DNA of 64,000 bases, taken from NCBI GenBank assembly GCA_963781665.1, contig CAWAGA010000002.1, forward strand, positions 1,736,001 to 1,800,000, given 5' to 3'. Source of the DNA: JAJYIW01 sp963781665 (GTDB taxonomy: Bacteria; Chloroflexota; Anaerolineae; Anaerolineales; Anaerolineaceae). Positions 17,315 through 27,353 of the stretch are shown in pieces. Every line of letters begins with the position of its first letter. Positions within the stretch are counted from its first letter, which is position 1. Below the pieces are notes generated by a model, which was given only the letters and a program-made list of their open reading frames with translations, searched no databases and was not told the origin of the DNA. The position numbers and the translations under genes are program-made.

Positions 17315-19201
17315 TTAATCACCTGAAGTTCTCCCGGTCGGATGGCACTCCATACAGCGCGTGGTGTAGTTCGGTATGCTTGAATGGTGGCTATCGAGCT
17401 GAGCTTTGCTATGACATCCGAAACAGGTCCAGGTATCGGTGCCCGAAGGATGGCAGGTCGAGCATTGGCCATTGGCGCCGCCATGATTGATCGGGAAGGT
17501 GTGGTCGAAGCTGGCTCCTGCCCATGAGCTGGTATTATGGCACTGCGAGCATTGACCGCTGTAGTGATTGGCAGGGGCGTCTTTTGAATGGCAGCTGGTG
17601 CAATCAGTCGCGTTTTGAGCGGAGTGGTTAAAGGTAGCCGGCTTCCAGGCGTTGACGCTGTGACACTGCGAGCATTGACCGCTGTAATGGTTGGCCGGGG
17701 TGTCTTTGGTATGGCAGCTGGTGCAGTTGGTGGCATTTTGAGCCGCGTGGTTGAAAGAAGCTGGCTTCCAGGCGTTGACGCTGTGACACTGCGAGCATTG
17801 GCCGCTGTAGTGGTTGGCCGGGGTATCTTTGGTGTGGCAGCTGGTACAGTTGGTAGCGTTCTGGGCCGCGTGGTTGAAAGAAGCTGGCTTCCAGGCGTTG
17901 ACGCTATGACACTGCGAGCATTGGCCGCTGTAGTGGCTGGCCGGGGCATCTTTGGTGTGGCAGCTGGTGCAGTTGGTGGCGTTCTGAGCGGTATGGTTAA
18001 AGGTTGCTGGCTGCCAGGCACTGGTGCTGTGGCATTGCGAGCATTGACCGTTGTAATGGTTGGCCGGGGTATCTTTGGTGTGGCAGCTGGTACAGTTGGC
18101 AGCATCAATGGCCAAATGACTGAACGAGGCCGGCAGCCATGCTGCGCTGGAATGACAAGCCGAACATTGGGCCGCGTAGTGGCCAGCGGGTTCATCTTTG
18201 GTATGGCAGCTCGTACAATTAGCAGCCGCCGAGCTTGAATGGTCGAATGAGGCCTTCTGCCAGTTTTCGGTAACATGGCAGACCGAGCACTGGCCTGGGT
18301 AATGCCCTACTGGTTCGTCCTTGGTATGGCAAGAAGCGCAATCGCTGGTATCGACTGCCTGGTGGTCGAATGTCGCGGGAAGCCAGGCATCGGTTGTATG
18401 GCATAACTTGCATTCCGCCTGGTAATGGTTTTGAGGGGTAACGTTTTCGTGGCATGTCGTGCAGCTGGTCGGCACGGTGGTATAGATACCAGTAGCGTGG
18501 CAAGCACTGCAATCGATCAATGCGTGCTTTCCGGTCAATGGGAAGAAGTCGTGCACTGCTCCGGGACTGCCGGGCGGGAACTGCACCAACTGCGGATTGA
18601 TGGCAATCTCGGTTGGGGCAGGGCTGGGCGCGAATGTTGCCGTAGGTGCAGAACTGCCTCCACCAACCAGGCCTGCAATCTTTTTTACACCGGCGAGAAT
18701 GTCACTCAATGGCCGGGTCGGATCGTTTGCGACCAACAATGACACGGTAACCAGCTCCTGGAGCATTTCGAAATGCTGACGATCTTGAGCTGGCGCAATG
18801 GAAAGGCTGGCCATGGCATACTGGATATTGCCTAACAAGGCTACCAGGCGGTTGCGCAAACCGGCGGTTGCCTGATTGGGGTTTGAGGCCAATACCGGCA
18901 TGTCTTGCTGCAACTCAGCATAGAGGGCGTCCAGGGCAACCACCTCGTCGGGGTTACCTTGCGCCTGGCGTAAATCTTCCAGGCGCCTGTCAACCAGGTC
19001 CATGACGTAATTCGCCTGTGCATTTCGATCCAAAGTCAGGGGAAGCAGCGAGCGTTCGGCAAATTTTTGGATGTAAAAGAAGTTCTGCCCTGGGTGAAGA
19101 GGCGCGTACCTGGCGAGTCCGATATCACCGGTTGCGACCAACAGCACCATTAGGAGAAACCCTATAATGATTGCAAGGAAAGAATTTCGCATGGCAGACA
19201 T
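17315..19201 (-). CDS. Exported multiheme c-type cytochrome with 20 CxxCH motifs
   Basis: A 628-residue protein with an N-terminal hydrophobic segment (residues about 7-24) that is a signal peptide or anchor. Residues 1-220 are alpha-helical and heme-free. I count 20 CxxCH heme-binding motifs in the rest. Most lie in a tandem ~41-residue repeat with two motifs each, the pattern CTSCH...HY.GQCSQCH...W.PA.F.H, where extra histidines can serve as second ligands. The protein should form a long heme wire outside the membrane. It is 11 bases before the ferredoxin and 23 after another multiheme gene, in one operon. Confidence 0.9.
   Translation of the reverse strand: MSAMRNSFLAIIIGFLLMVLLVATGDIGLARYAPLHPGQNFFYIQKFAERSLLPLTLDRNAQANYVMDLVDRRLEDLRQAQGNPDEVVALDALYAELQQDMPVLASNPNQATAGLRNRLVALLGNIQYAMASLSIAPAQDRQHFEMLQELVTVSLLVANDPTRPLSDILAGVKKIAGLVGGGSSAPTATFAPSPAPTEIAINPQLVQFPPGSPGAVHDFFPLTGKHALIDCSACHATGIYTTVPTSCTTCHENVTPQNHYQAECKLCHTTDAWLPATFDHQAVDTSDCASCHTKDEPVGHYPGQCSVCHVTENWQKASFDHSSSAAANCTSCHTKDEPAGHYAAQCSACHSSAAWLPASFSHLAIDAANCTSCHTKDTPANHYNGQCSQCHSTSAWQPATFNHTAQNATNCTSCHTKDAPASHYSGQCSQCHSVNAWKPASFNHAAQNATNCTSCHTKDTPANHYSGQCSQCHSVNAWKPASFNHAAQNATNCTSCHTKDTPANHYSGQCSQCHSVNAWKPATFNHSAQNATDCTSCHSKDAPANHYSGQCSQCHNTSSWAGASFDHTFPINHGGANGQCSTCHPSGTDTWTCFGCHSKAQLDSHHSSIPNYTTRCMECHPTGRTSGD
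17499..18345. repeat. Tandem 123-bp coding repeat inside the 20-heme cytochrome
   Basis: About seven head-to-tail copies of a 123-base unit encode the two-heme module. The three copies near 17641, 17764 and 17887 are almost identical in DNA, and outer copies are more diverged. This points to recent unit gain by recombination, and copy number could be collapsed or expanded in an assembly. Confidence 0.85.
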
Positions 19202-19224
19202 TACAAATAATTGCCCAACTAACG

Positions 19225-20478
19225 TTAAGGCGTTTTTGCCTGGTGAACCTGGCCATCAAGGTGGCAGGTATCGCAAGCAGTTAATGCATCGCCGCTGATC
19301 CCGACCTGAGCATGACTCTGTTTGATCTCATCGACCTGGTGGTCGTGACAACTGTAACAGGTATAATCTGCATAAGTTGTCGGGTGGCAGGTCTGGCAGG
19401 TGACCTGGCCGGTGGTCACACCGTGGTTAAGGGGGAAACTATGAGCTTGCAGCATGGCTGGCTCCCAGGCCTGGGTGGTGTGGCAGGCTGCACACTGCAG
19501 CCCAAAGATACCGGCATGGGTAGCAGGTTCCTGGTGGCAAGCTGAACAAGCCGTGGCAGTATACCTGTATTGGTAATTTGCATGACACTGCGTACATTGG
19601 AGCGCAGCATGAGCGCCATCCAACGTGAAAAAGGCATCATGGCTGAAATTGTGCATGCGGTCAACACCGTCATGACATGTCGTGCAGTCCGGCCCGTATT
19701 GGACCAGGTGAGCCTGCATGAAAGTTGGATCATGCTGGTTATGGCAACTTGCGCAGGGCGATTGGTCAAAATGGCTCATATCCGTTGAAGTATGGCAGGC
19801 AGTGCAGGCGAGCGGCTGCCCATCATACCCTTTGGTATGCAGCGCCAGGCTGAAACCGGTGGTCTCATGGTTGTATCCGGCACCATTCACGGTTGCCGGA
19901 GTCCAGGCGTTGCTGTTATGGCAGTTAGCGCAATCCAGACCGAACATTCCGGCATGCTGGACAGGTTCGCTGTGACAGGAAACGCATGAAGTTTGAGCCT
20001 GGTTGTAGATGTTATTGGCATGGCAATCTGCACATGGAATCGTTCCGTGTTTACCAGATAAGGGAAAACTGGTTAAATTATGGTCGAAAGCCAGCAAGGC
20101 ATTCTGGATCGGGTTAAAATCACGGCCCTGGTGTTCTTGATGGCAAGACGAGCACACCTGGTTTGAGACCAGACCGGCATGAAGTCCCTGCCCACCCTTT
20201 ATCTCAGCGGCAATCTCGGTGTGACATTGGATGCATAATGTGTTTTGATTACCTTGCAAAGGATTGTGGCAGAGGCTGCATTGATTTTCGAAGGCAGCGT
20301 GCGATGAAAAACCGCCGTAAGTGACCCCGGCTTTTGAAATTGCGGTAACTTGACCGGGATTGAAAAGAGACCATCCGCGCAGGAGGAAGGCGATGCCAAA
20401 GCCGGCCAAAAACAAGACGGCAACACCAATACCAAGCCTTGAGTATGAAGACGCACTCCTGAGTTCCGGGGACCCCAA
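19225..20478 (-). CDS. Membrane-anchored multiheme c-type cytochrome with 15 CxxCH motifs
   Basis: A 417-residue protein with one hydrophobic helix near residues 15-35, followed by 15 CxxCH motifs. Spacing is irregular compared with the neighbouring 20-heme protein, and several motifs are followed by H-containing segments such as QEPATHAGIFG that may supply distal ligands (cytochrome c3/c7-like modules). The start is TTG at 20478, ten bases after AGGAGA; an ATG eleven bases further upstream is in another frame. It is the first gene of the operon and could be the link between the quinone pool or cytochrome b and the longer heme wire. Confidence 0.87.
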   Translation of the reverse strand: MGSPELRSASSYSRLGIGVAVLFLAGFGIAFLLRGWSLFNPGQVTAISKAGVTYGGFSSHAAFENQCSLCHNPLQGNQNTLCIQCHTEIAAEIKGGQGLHAGLVSNQVCSSCHQEHQGRDFNPIQNALLAFDHNLTSFPLSGKHGTIPCADCHANNIYNQAQTSCVSCHSEPVQHAGMFGLDCANCHNSNAWTPATVNGAGYNHETTGFSLALHTKGYDGQPLACTACHTSTDMSHFDQSPCASCHNQHDPTFMQAHLVQYGPDCTTCHDGVDRMHNFSHDAFFTLDGAHAALQCTQCHANYQYRYTATACSACHQEPATHAGIFGLQCAACHTTQAWEPAMLQAHSFPLNHGVTTGQVTCQTCHPTTYADYTCYSCHDHQVDEIKQSHAQVGISGDALTACDTCHLDGQVHQAKTP

Positions 20479-20698
20479 ATTGATTTCATCTCCTGTTAAT
20501 TCCCAGGATAAATTTTTAAATGTGAAAAAACTAATAACCTATTAATACATAAGTCCTGATATCGCTGAAAAGGTTACGATTTTCTCAGATTCAAAAATGA
20601 GAGATTTTAGCGATTGGCGCCAAATCTCGATAAGCACTTTATAATTAATCAACAACCCGTAATTGGATCACACAACTCGCATATTGACTGGATAGAGT

Positions 20699-23600
20699 AT
20701 GCAACGACGCGAACCAATCCCAGCCTGGCTGTATGACGCCTTGCTTATCGCAATACTTCTGGTGGGAGCCTACCTGCGCTTCACCGGCATCAATTGGGAT
20801 GACGAAAGTTATAACCATCCGGATGAACGTTTTCTGGTGATGACCACCCAGAACTTGCAACCGGTAAGCAGCCTGGCCGATTATTTCAATACCGATCATT
20901 CGACTTTGAACCCAAACAATACTGGGTCCGGCTTTTACGTTTATGGCACCTTCCCTTTGATCCTGGTCCGCTATATCGTGGGATGGACCGGACCGGTGGA
21001 TATGAATGCAATTAAGATCGTCGGCAGGTTCCTATCTGGTTCACTCGACTTGCTGACCGTTTTTCTGGCCTATTTGATCGCAGCCCGCCTGTACAAACGC
21101 CGGACAGCCCTGCTTGCAGCCGGGTTTTCCGCCCTGGCCGTTTTGCAAATCCAACAGTCCCATTTCTTCACGGTTGACACCTTCGTAAATTTCTTCATCT
21201 TTCTGGCGATCTATTTTGCCGTGCGCCTCGGTACGACCCCACCCGCCCTGGAAATTGATGCAGCTATCGACCCACTGGAAAAACAAAGCTGGTTCAATCG
21301 TCAGGTCAAGCATCCTTGGGTCTGGCCTTCAATCCTGTTTGGCTTGAGCCTGGGAGCAGCCATGGCTTGCAAAATCAATGCAGCCCCGGTTACCTTGATG
21401 CTGCCGGGAGCAATGCTGCTGCAACTTTTCCAGCATCCAGCCCATGAGCGGCGCAAATTACTGCCCCAGGCGATCGTATTCCTGGCGCTGGCAGCACTGC
21501 TCAGCTTGCTGGTCTTTCGCATCCTCCAGCCTTATTCGTTTAGCGGACCGGGTTTTTTCGGGGTGAACATTAACCCCAAATGGGTGTCCGCGATCCAATC
21601 TTTATCCACCTTTTCATCCCGTGACGTCGATTACTACCCGCCCGCTTACCAATGGGCCCGAAGGCCAGTCTGGTTCTCCTTCCAAAACATCACGCTTTGG
21701 GGCCTGGGCCTGCCGTTGGGTTTGCTGGCCTGGGCCGGATTCTTGTGGGCCGGTTGGCGCATGCTGAAAGGCGAGGCCCGCCGGCACATCCTGCTCTGGA
21801 GCTGGACCGGGGCTTACTTCGCCTGGCAATCATTGGCCTTCAACGCTACCATGCGCTACCAGCTTCCGATCTACCCCAGCCTGGCCATCTTCGCTGCCTG
21901 GGCAGTTTCCACCGGCTGGGATGCCAGCCTCCCGGTCCGAGGAGTTTTCACCGGCTTTAAATCCCGGCTGCTTAAATACTGGAGACGGGTTGCGGTGGTA
22001 TTCATTGGAGCAGGCGTCTTGCTGGCAACCGGCGTCTGGGCATTTGCATTCCTTCACATTTACCAACAGCCGTTAACCCGGGTAGAAGCATCGCGCTGGA
22101 TATATCAGAACCTGCCAGGGCCGGTCAATATCCACCTTCAAACCGGAGAGGGCTCATACAACCAGCCCTTGCCTTTCCCCTATGGTCAAACTATCCAACC
22201 AGAGTTCCCGTACCAGAATGTTTTTACGTCTAATCAAAGCGGAAACCTGAGCGAGATTTACCTGGCACATGTCCTGAGTCAGGGTGGGACACCCGCAGAC
22301 GGCAGAATACATGCGAGCATCTCCAGCTTACCCCTTGGCCCGGCCCAGGTGCTAGAAGAAACGAGCCTGGCGGTCGATTTAAGTTCCCCTCGAGAAATCA
22401 GGTTCGACCTGGTAAATCCAGTTTCCGTTACGCAGCAAGCGACCCTCTTCCTGAATTTCATCTCTCCGGACAGCAGCAGCCAGCTCGATCTGTGCCAGCC
22501 GGTTACCATGAAGATCGTAACGACCAATGGGGTTTACTCCCAACCGCTAATCGTACCGGCCAATTGCACCCTGGCTGGCGGAGACTCCCTCTCTATTCCT
22601 TTCCAGGCCGGGGCAGATGGCCTGCTCCAAAGCGTAGAATTGAGCCAGGTTAGCGCAAGCCAGACTGGAGGTGGAGCTCAAACCATGCTACTGATCGTCT
22701 CGACCTCGCCCTGGCAGGAGCACGTCTTAACAACCCAGGTGATGATCGCAGACCTATCAAAGGCTGGACCGGCCAGTTCGGATGGGGTCTCTTTTCAAAT
22801 CGGCCAACCGGTAACTCTGCAGCAAGGCGCCTTCTACATGGTCCGCCTGTGGCTGGACCAGACGCTTATGCCGGTGACGCTCCAGGGGACAGCCCTGGCA
22901 AACGAAGGCGAGTGGGACGATGGCCTTCCTTTCCGCATCGATGGGTATGATGGTTATGGCGGCATCTACGTCCCTAACTTGAACTTCAACATGTATGATG
23001 ACGACAGCCAGACAAAATTGGCCCGCTTCGAAACGATCCTGGACCAGGCTGAATACCTCGCGATCTCATCCAACCGCCAGTGGGGCAGTCTTACCCGCTT
23101 ACCTGAACGTTTCCCGCTTACCACGCTTTACTATCGTGATCTGCTCGGCTGTCCACAGGAAAAAGAAATCACCTGGTGCTATGCCGTGGCTCAGCCGGGG
23201 ATGTTCAGCGGCAGCCTGGGATACGAACTGGTCAAGGTGGTCGAATCTGATCCAACCCTTGGTCCGTTGTCGATTAATGACCAGTCTGCCGAAGAGGCCT
23301 TTACGGTCTATGACCACCCCAAGGTGCTCATTTTCAAGAAAACGAGCGCATATAACTCCTCCCAGACCAGGGCTTTGCTTTCCTCAGTGGATCTGACCAA
23401 GATCGTCCCAGTTAAGCCCGGGCAAGCAGGTAGTTTTCCGGCCAACCTGATGCTTCCTATCGGCCGCTGGCTGCAGCAAACCACCGGCGGAACCTGGTCG
23501 GCTATCTTTAACAGCAATAACCTGCTTAACCAATATCCCGCCCTCGGCGCCCTGGCCTGGTACCTGGCGATCACCATCTTGGGACTCCTGGTTTATCCCA

Positions 23601-26020
23601 TTGTACGGCTGGCCTTCCCAGGGCTGTCGGACCGGGGTTACCCTTTCGCGCGAACCGCCGGCTTGCTGCTTCTGGCATTGATCGTCTGGTTAGCCGGCTC
23701 GTCCGGAATTGCCTTTTCAAGGTTAACCATCAGCCTGGTCCTGCTCTTGCTGGCAGCGGCAGGTATATTCCTAGCCTTCCGGCAGCGGGCTGAGCTCCAG
23801 CGAGAATGGAAAACGAAAAAGAGCTTCTTCCCTGACGGTCGAAATGATCGCGCTGGTTTTCTTTGCCATCGACCTGGCCATCCGCCTGGGAAACCCCGAC
23901 CTGTGGCACCCTGCCTATGGGGGTGAGAAACCCATGGATTTTGCCTTCTTCAATGCGGTATTGAAGAGCACCACTTTCCCCCCTACGATCCCTGGTTCTC
24001 GGGCGGCTATATTAATTATTACTATTACGGTTATGTCATCGTGGGAGTGCTGGTCAAATGGCTTGGCATCGTCCCTGCGGTGGCATACAACCTGATCCTG
24101 CCGACCTTTTTCAGCCTGCTGGCTTTAGGGGCGTTTTCGATCGGTTGGAACCTCAGCGGGAAAGAGAAAACAGCAAATAGTGCGTCAGGAACGCACCCTA
24201 TTACGGATCCTCAACTCTCGATCCTCAACTCTCCCCCAATCGTGAAGAACCCCCAGCTCTGGATCGGGCTGGCGGCGGCTATCGCCCTGGTGGTACTGGG
24301 CAACCTGGGCACGGTGCGCATGGTCTGGCAAGGCTTTCAACTCCTGGTTGCACCCGCAGACGTGGCCAACCATGCCAATATTTTTACCCGAATGTGGCTG
24401 TCGATTGAAGGCTTCGTAAGATGGTTGGGTGGGGCTCACCTGCCCTACGCGACCGGGCAATGGTATTGGATTCCCAGCCGGGCGATCCAGCCGGAGTTAG
24501 GCAATGAGATTACCGAGTTCCCCTTCTTCTCGTTCATCTACGCCGATCTGCATGCATCAACCATGGCGCTGCCGGTTGCCACCCTGGTGATCGGATGGGC
24601 GCTGTCGGTCTTCCTGGGCAAAGGCCGGTGGGGAGAAGCGCATGGAAGGTTCAAATGGACCAGCCACGGATTGGGGCTGCTGGTCGGAGCGGTGGCGATT
24701 GGCGCCTTACGACCTACCAACACCTGGGACATCTACACTTACCTGCCATTAGCAGCCATCTCCTTGGGTTATTCCACGTGGCGGTATGCAAATACGATGA
24801 ACCAGCCGGTTCACCAGCGAGTAATCAAGGTGCTCATCGATCTTGGGCTGCTGGCCGGCCTGGCTATCTTGCTCTACCAACCGTTTTCTGCCTGGTTTGG
24901 CCAGGCCTATAGCCAAATCCTCCCATGGCACGGCAACCACACGGTCATCTGGTCTTACCTGGTGCATTGGGGCCTGTTCCTGTTCGTGATTTTCTCCTGG
25001 CTGGTATGGGAGAGCCTGGATTGGATGGCAGCGACCCCGCTTTCGCGCCTGGCAAAACTGCGGCCCTATTTTGGAACGATTTGGCTGGGCCTGGGCGTGC
25101 TCCTGGCTGCTATCGTTGTCTTAATGGCATTAGACGGCGTCAGCATCGCCTGGCTACCGCTCCTGTTAGGCGCATGGGCCGGCTTATTAATCTTTCGCCC
25201 TGGAATGCCAGACGCCAAGCGGGCCGTGCTTTTCATGATGGGGACCGGCCTGGCGTTGACCCTGGTCGTCGAGGTAATCGTACTGAGGGGCGATATAAAC
25301 CGTCAGAATACGGTCTTCAAGCTCTATCTCCAAGCCTGGACTTTGTTTGCGGTCAGTTCAGCCGCTGCCCTTGGCTGGCTGTGGCAAGCCCTACCGCGCT
25401 GGCAGACTAACTGGCGCCGGGCCTGGAAGGTCGGCCTCGGAGCCCTGGTCAGCGGCGCTGTGCTGTGTACTGTGACGATGGCGGTCAACAAGATCGCCGA
25501 CCGCATGACTCCCTCCGCTCCCATAACCCTGGATGGGATGGCCTTCATGAAGGACGCTGTTTACTTCGACGGTATTCCCTATTCGAATACAGGCCTTAAC
25601 ATGGACCTGGACCAGGATTATGAAGCCATCCGCTGGATGCAAGAAAACGTGGTTGGCACTCCGGTGATCGTCGAAGCTGATATCAATGATTACCATTGGG
25701 GCGGCCGTTTCTCGATATACACAGGATTGCCAGGAGTGACCGATTGGGATGGGCATGAAGTCCAGCAACGCGCCTTGCTCCCTTCCTCCTGGGTGCTCGA
25801 CCGCCAGGTTGACATCCAGCAGTTCTACCAGACGATCGATCCGGGCCAGGCCGAAAGCTTCTTGCGGAAATATGGCGTGGCATATATCATCGTCGGCCAA
25901 TACGAGCGCCTGTGGTATCCCGGCCCAGGGATAGACAAGTTCGAGTCCTTAAACGGCAGCTTATGGCAAAGAGTCTTCCAGTACAAAGATACGGCGATTT
26001 ACGCCGTCATCGATCCATGA
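20699..26020 (+). CDS. Giant GT39-like/Chlor_Arch_YYY membrane protein, with two compensating frameshifts
   Basis: About 1,770 residues if two indels are repaired. The N-terminal third resembles GT39/dolichyl-phosphate mannosyltransferases: many helices, an early acidic loop WDDES and HPDE, and a TVDTFVNFF helix. A soluble middle of about 500 residues follows. The C-terminal half is the DUF2298/Chlor_Arch_YYY domain, with GGEKPMDFAFFNAVL and INYYYYGYVIVG. The reading frame shifts near the A5 run at 23816-23820 and shifts back at the C6 run at 23978-23983, so both ends share one frame. It probably glycosylates a lipid or cell-surface polymer. Function is inferred only from fold. Confidence 0.8.
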
Positions 26021-26161
26021 GGAGGCTTAAAAAGGCCTTCAACGTCTGGTTTGGGGGTTCCCCCCTGCTTCCCGGACCAAAACCAACTCATCCATCATGA
26101 TTTCACTCCCTGATATTAAAGACGGAAGATTGTGGGAAAAGGTTGACGCGTCCGGGACCAG

Positions 26162-26560
26162 TTACCGGATGCCTGTATCGATATTGATATCCAATTTTAA
26201 AATTCCCCCACTGATAATGGTGATACCGGCCGGTATTTCCTTTGAGCGGTCGATGCCAGAAGGGATGAGCTTGACCAAATACTTCCCGGGTTGGAGCTCG
26301 ACCTGATAGGTGCCATCCGGGTTGAAATGCAGGCTTTTCACCAAGGTAGCGCCGTTTTCGCTATAGATGGCGATTCCCCGGGATGTATAGACCTCGGCAG
26401 GCGGGGGTGGCGGGGTCACCCCGGCGCGTTCTACCGGCTGCAACGGTCCCACGGATACTTTTCCTTGCAAAATACCCGCTGCCTGAGAAGGCCTCCCAGG
26501 TAGGATCGAACAGGCTCCTAAGATCATCACTACTATTGAAACCACAAACCATTTAATCAT
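26162..26560 (-). CDS. Small lipoprotein with a carboxypeptidase-regulatory-like fold
   Basis: A 132-residue protein with a lipoprotein signal: hydrophobic helix ending in LGAC, so Cys17 would be lipidated. A PPPPP linker precedes a beta-rich part (YTSRGIAIYSENGATL, FNPDGTYQVELQPGKY) typical of small carboxypeptidase-regulatory or prealbumin-like domains. It converges with the giant YYY gene and diverges from the tetR gene, whose operator lies about 120 bases from its start. It may be a cell-surface structural protein. No enzymatic residues are seen. Confidence 0.65.
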   Translation of the reverse strand: MIKWFVVSIVVMILGACSILPGRPSQAAGILQGKVSVGPLQPVERAGVTPPPPPAEVYTSRGIAIYSENGATLVKSLHFNPDGTYQVELQPGKYLVKLIPSGIDRSKEIPAGITIISGGILKLDINIDTGIR

Positions 26561-26657
26561 GTCTGCTTACCTGGCTTTAAGACGGTTATTCGATGCTTTT
26601 TGTTCCGCCTGGGGAGGGACAGCCCAAGACCAACATCGAAAACCTCCCAAGAACATA

Positions 26658-26711
26658 TTGACAATTCTCTATTTTGGTGTAATAATATGGGTGACTGCCC
26701 ACCCATATTAT
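26658..26711 (+). promoter_or_regulatory. Promoter with a 30-bp palindromic operator for tetR
   Basis: A consensus -35 TTGACA is at 26658-26663 and a TAATAT/TAATAA -10 near 26680-26688. A perfect inverted repeat, ATAATATGGGTG and CACCCATATTAT separated by six bases, spans 26682-26711 and covers the -10 and start site. It ends nine bases before the regulator's ATG, so autorepression by the TetR protein is likely. Confidence 0.75.
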
Positions 26712-26719
26712 AAAAGCAA

Positions 26720-27346
26720 ATGACTATGGCTCGCATTCCGAAAATCAAACAGGTCCAGACCCAGGCCGCTACCCGCCAACGCTTGTTAAAAGCGGCCGTG
26801 GTCGAATTTGCTTATAAGGGCTACTCCGAGGCAAATATCAATGCGATTTCGACGGCCGCAGGGTTTGCCAAGGGAACAATCTATAACTACTTCCCCAGCA
26901 AGCAGGCCCTGGTGCTGGCGTTGATCGCAGAGACCGGTGGATCGCACATGCAATATGTCGCCGAACAGGTCCGCCAGGAAAGCGACCCGGTCCAGCGCCT
27001 GGTTCGCTTTTTTGAATCCGGTTTTCGCTTCGTCGAGGATCACCCGGATCAGGCCCGTTTTTTGATCACGACCCTTTACAGCGCGGACCGCGAGCTGCAG
27101 GAGGCCATGGCCCAGGCCTACCAACCCATGTTCCGCCTGGTAGCCCAGGAGATCCTGGAACCAGGGATCAAACACAGCATCTTCCGCCCAATGGACCTGA
27201 TGCCAACAGCCAACCTGGTGATGACCATTTACCTGGGGACCGGATCGCACGTTGACCGGCAGGGTAAGGTTTATATGGACCCCCATCAGGTTTCGGATTT
27301 CGTCTTGCGATCCCTGCTGGTTGAAGGCAGCAATACTGCAAATTGA
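26720..27346 (+). CDS. TetR/AcrR-family transcriptional regulator
   Basis: A 208-residue TetR-type repressor. The N-terminal HTH is typical: residues 26-60 read FAYKGYSEANINAISTAAG followed by KGTIYNYFPSKQAL. The C-terminal ligand domain is unassigned. An ATG at 26726 is an equally possible start. The palindromic operator directly upstream suggests autoregulation. The gene downstream, a flavodoxin-fold reductase, starts eight bases after the stop and is probably under the same control, so the inducer may be a quinone or other redox-active compound. This last point is inference. Confidence 0.85.
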   Translation: MTMARIPKIKQVQTQAATRQRLLKAAVVEFAYKGYSEANINAISTAAGFAKGTIYNYFPSKQALVLALIAETGGSHMQYVAEQVRQESDPVQRLVRFFESGFRFVEDHPDQARFLITTLYSADRELQEAMAQAYQPMFRLVAQEILEPGIKHSIFRPMDLMPTANLVMTIYLGTGSHVDRQGKVYMDPHQVSDFVLRSLLVEGSNTAN

Positions 27347-27353
27347 GGGAATC

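Noticed and set aside
17588..18238. 216-codon plus-strand open frame across the cytochrome repeats
   Set aside because: It is the complement of the 123-bp CxxCH repeat; its own sequence is just an Ala/Gly/Val-rich repeat with no start signal.
17296..18276. 326-codon minus-strand frame in the same region
   Set aside because: Low-complexity out-of-frame reading of the cytochrome repeats.
17499..18345. CRISPR-like regular repeat
   Set aside because: The repeat is coding, has a 123-base unit without unique spacers, and no cas gene is near.
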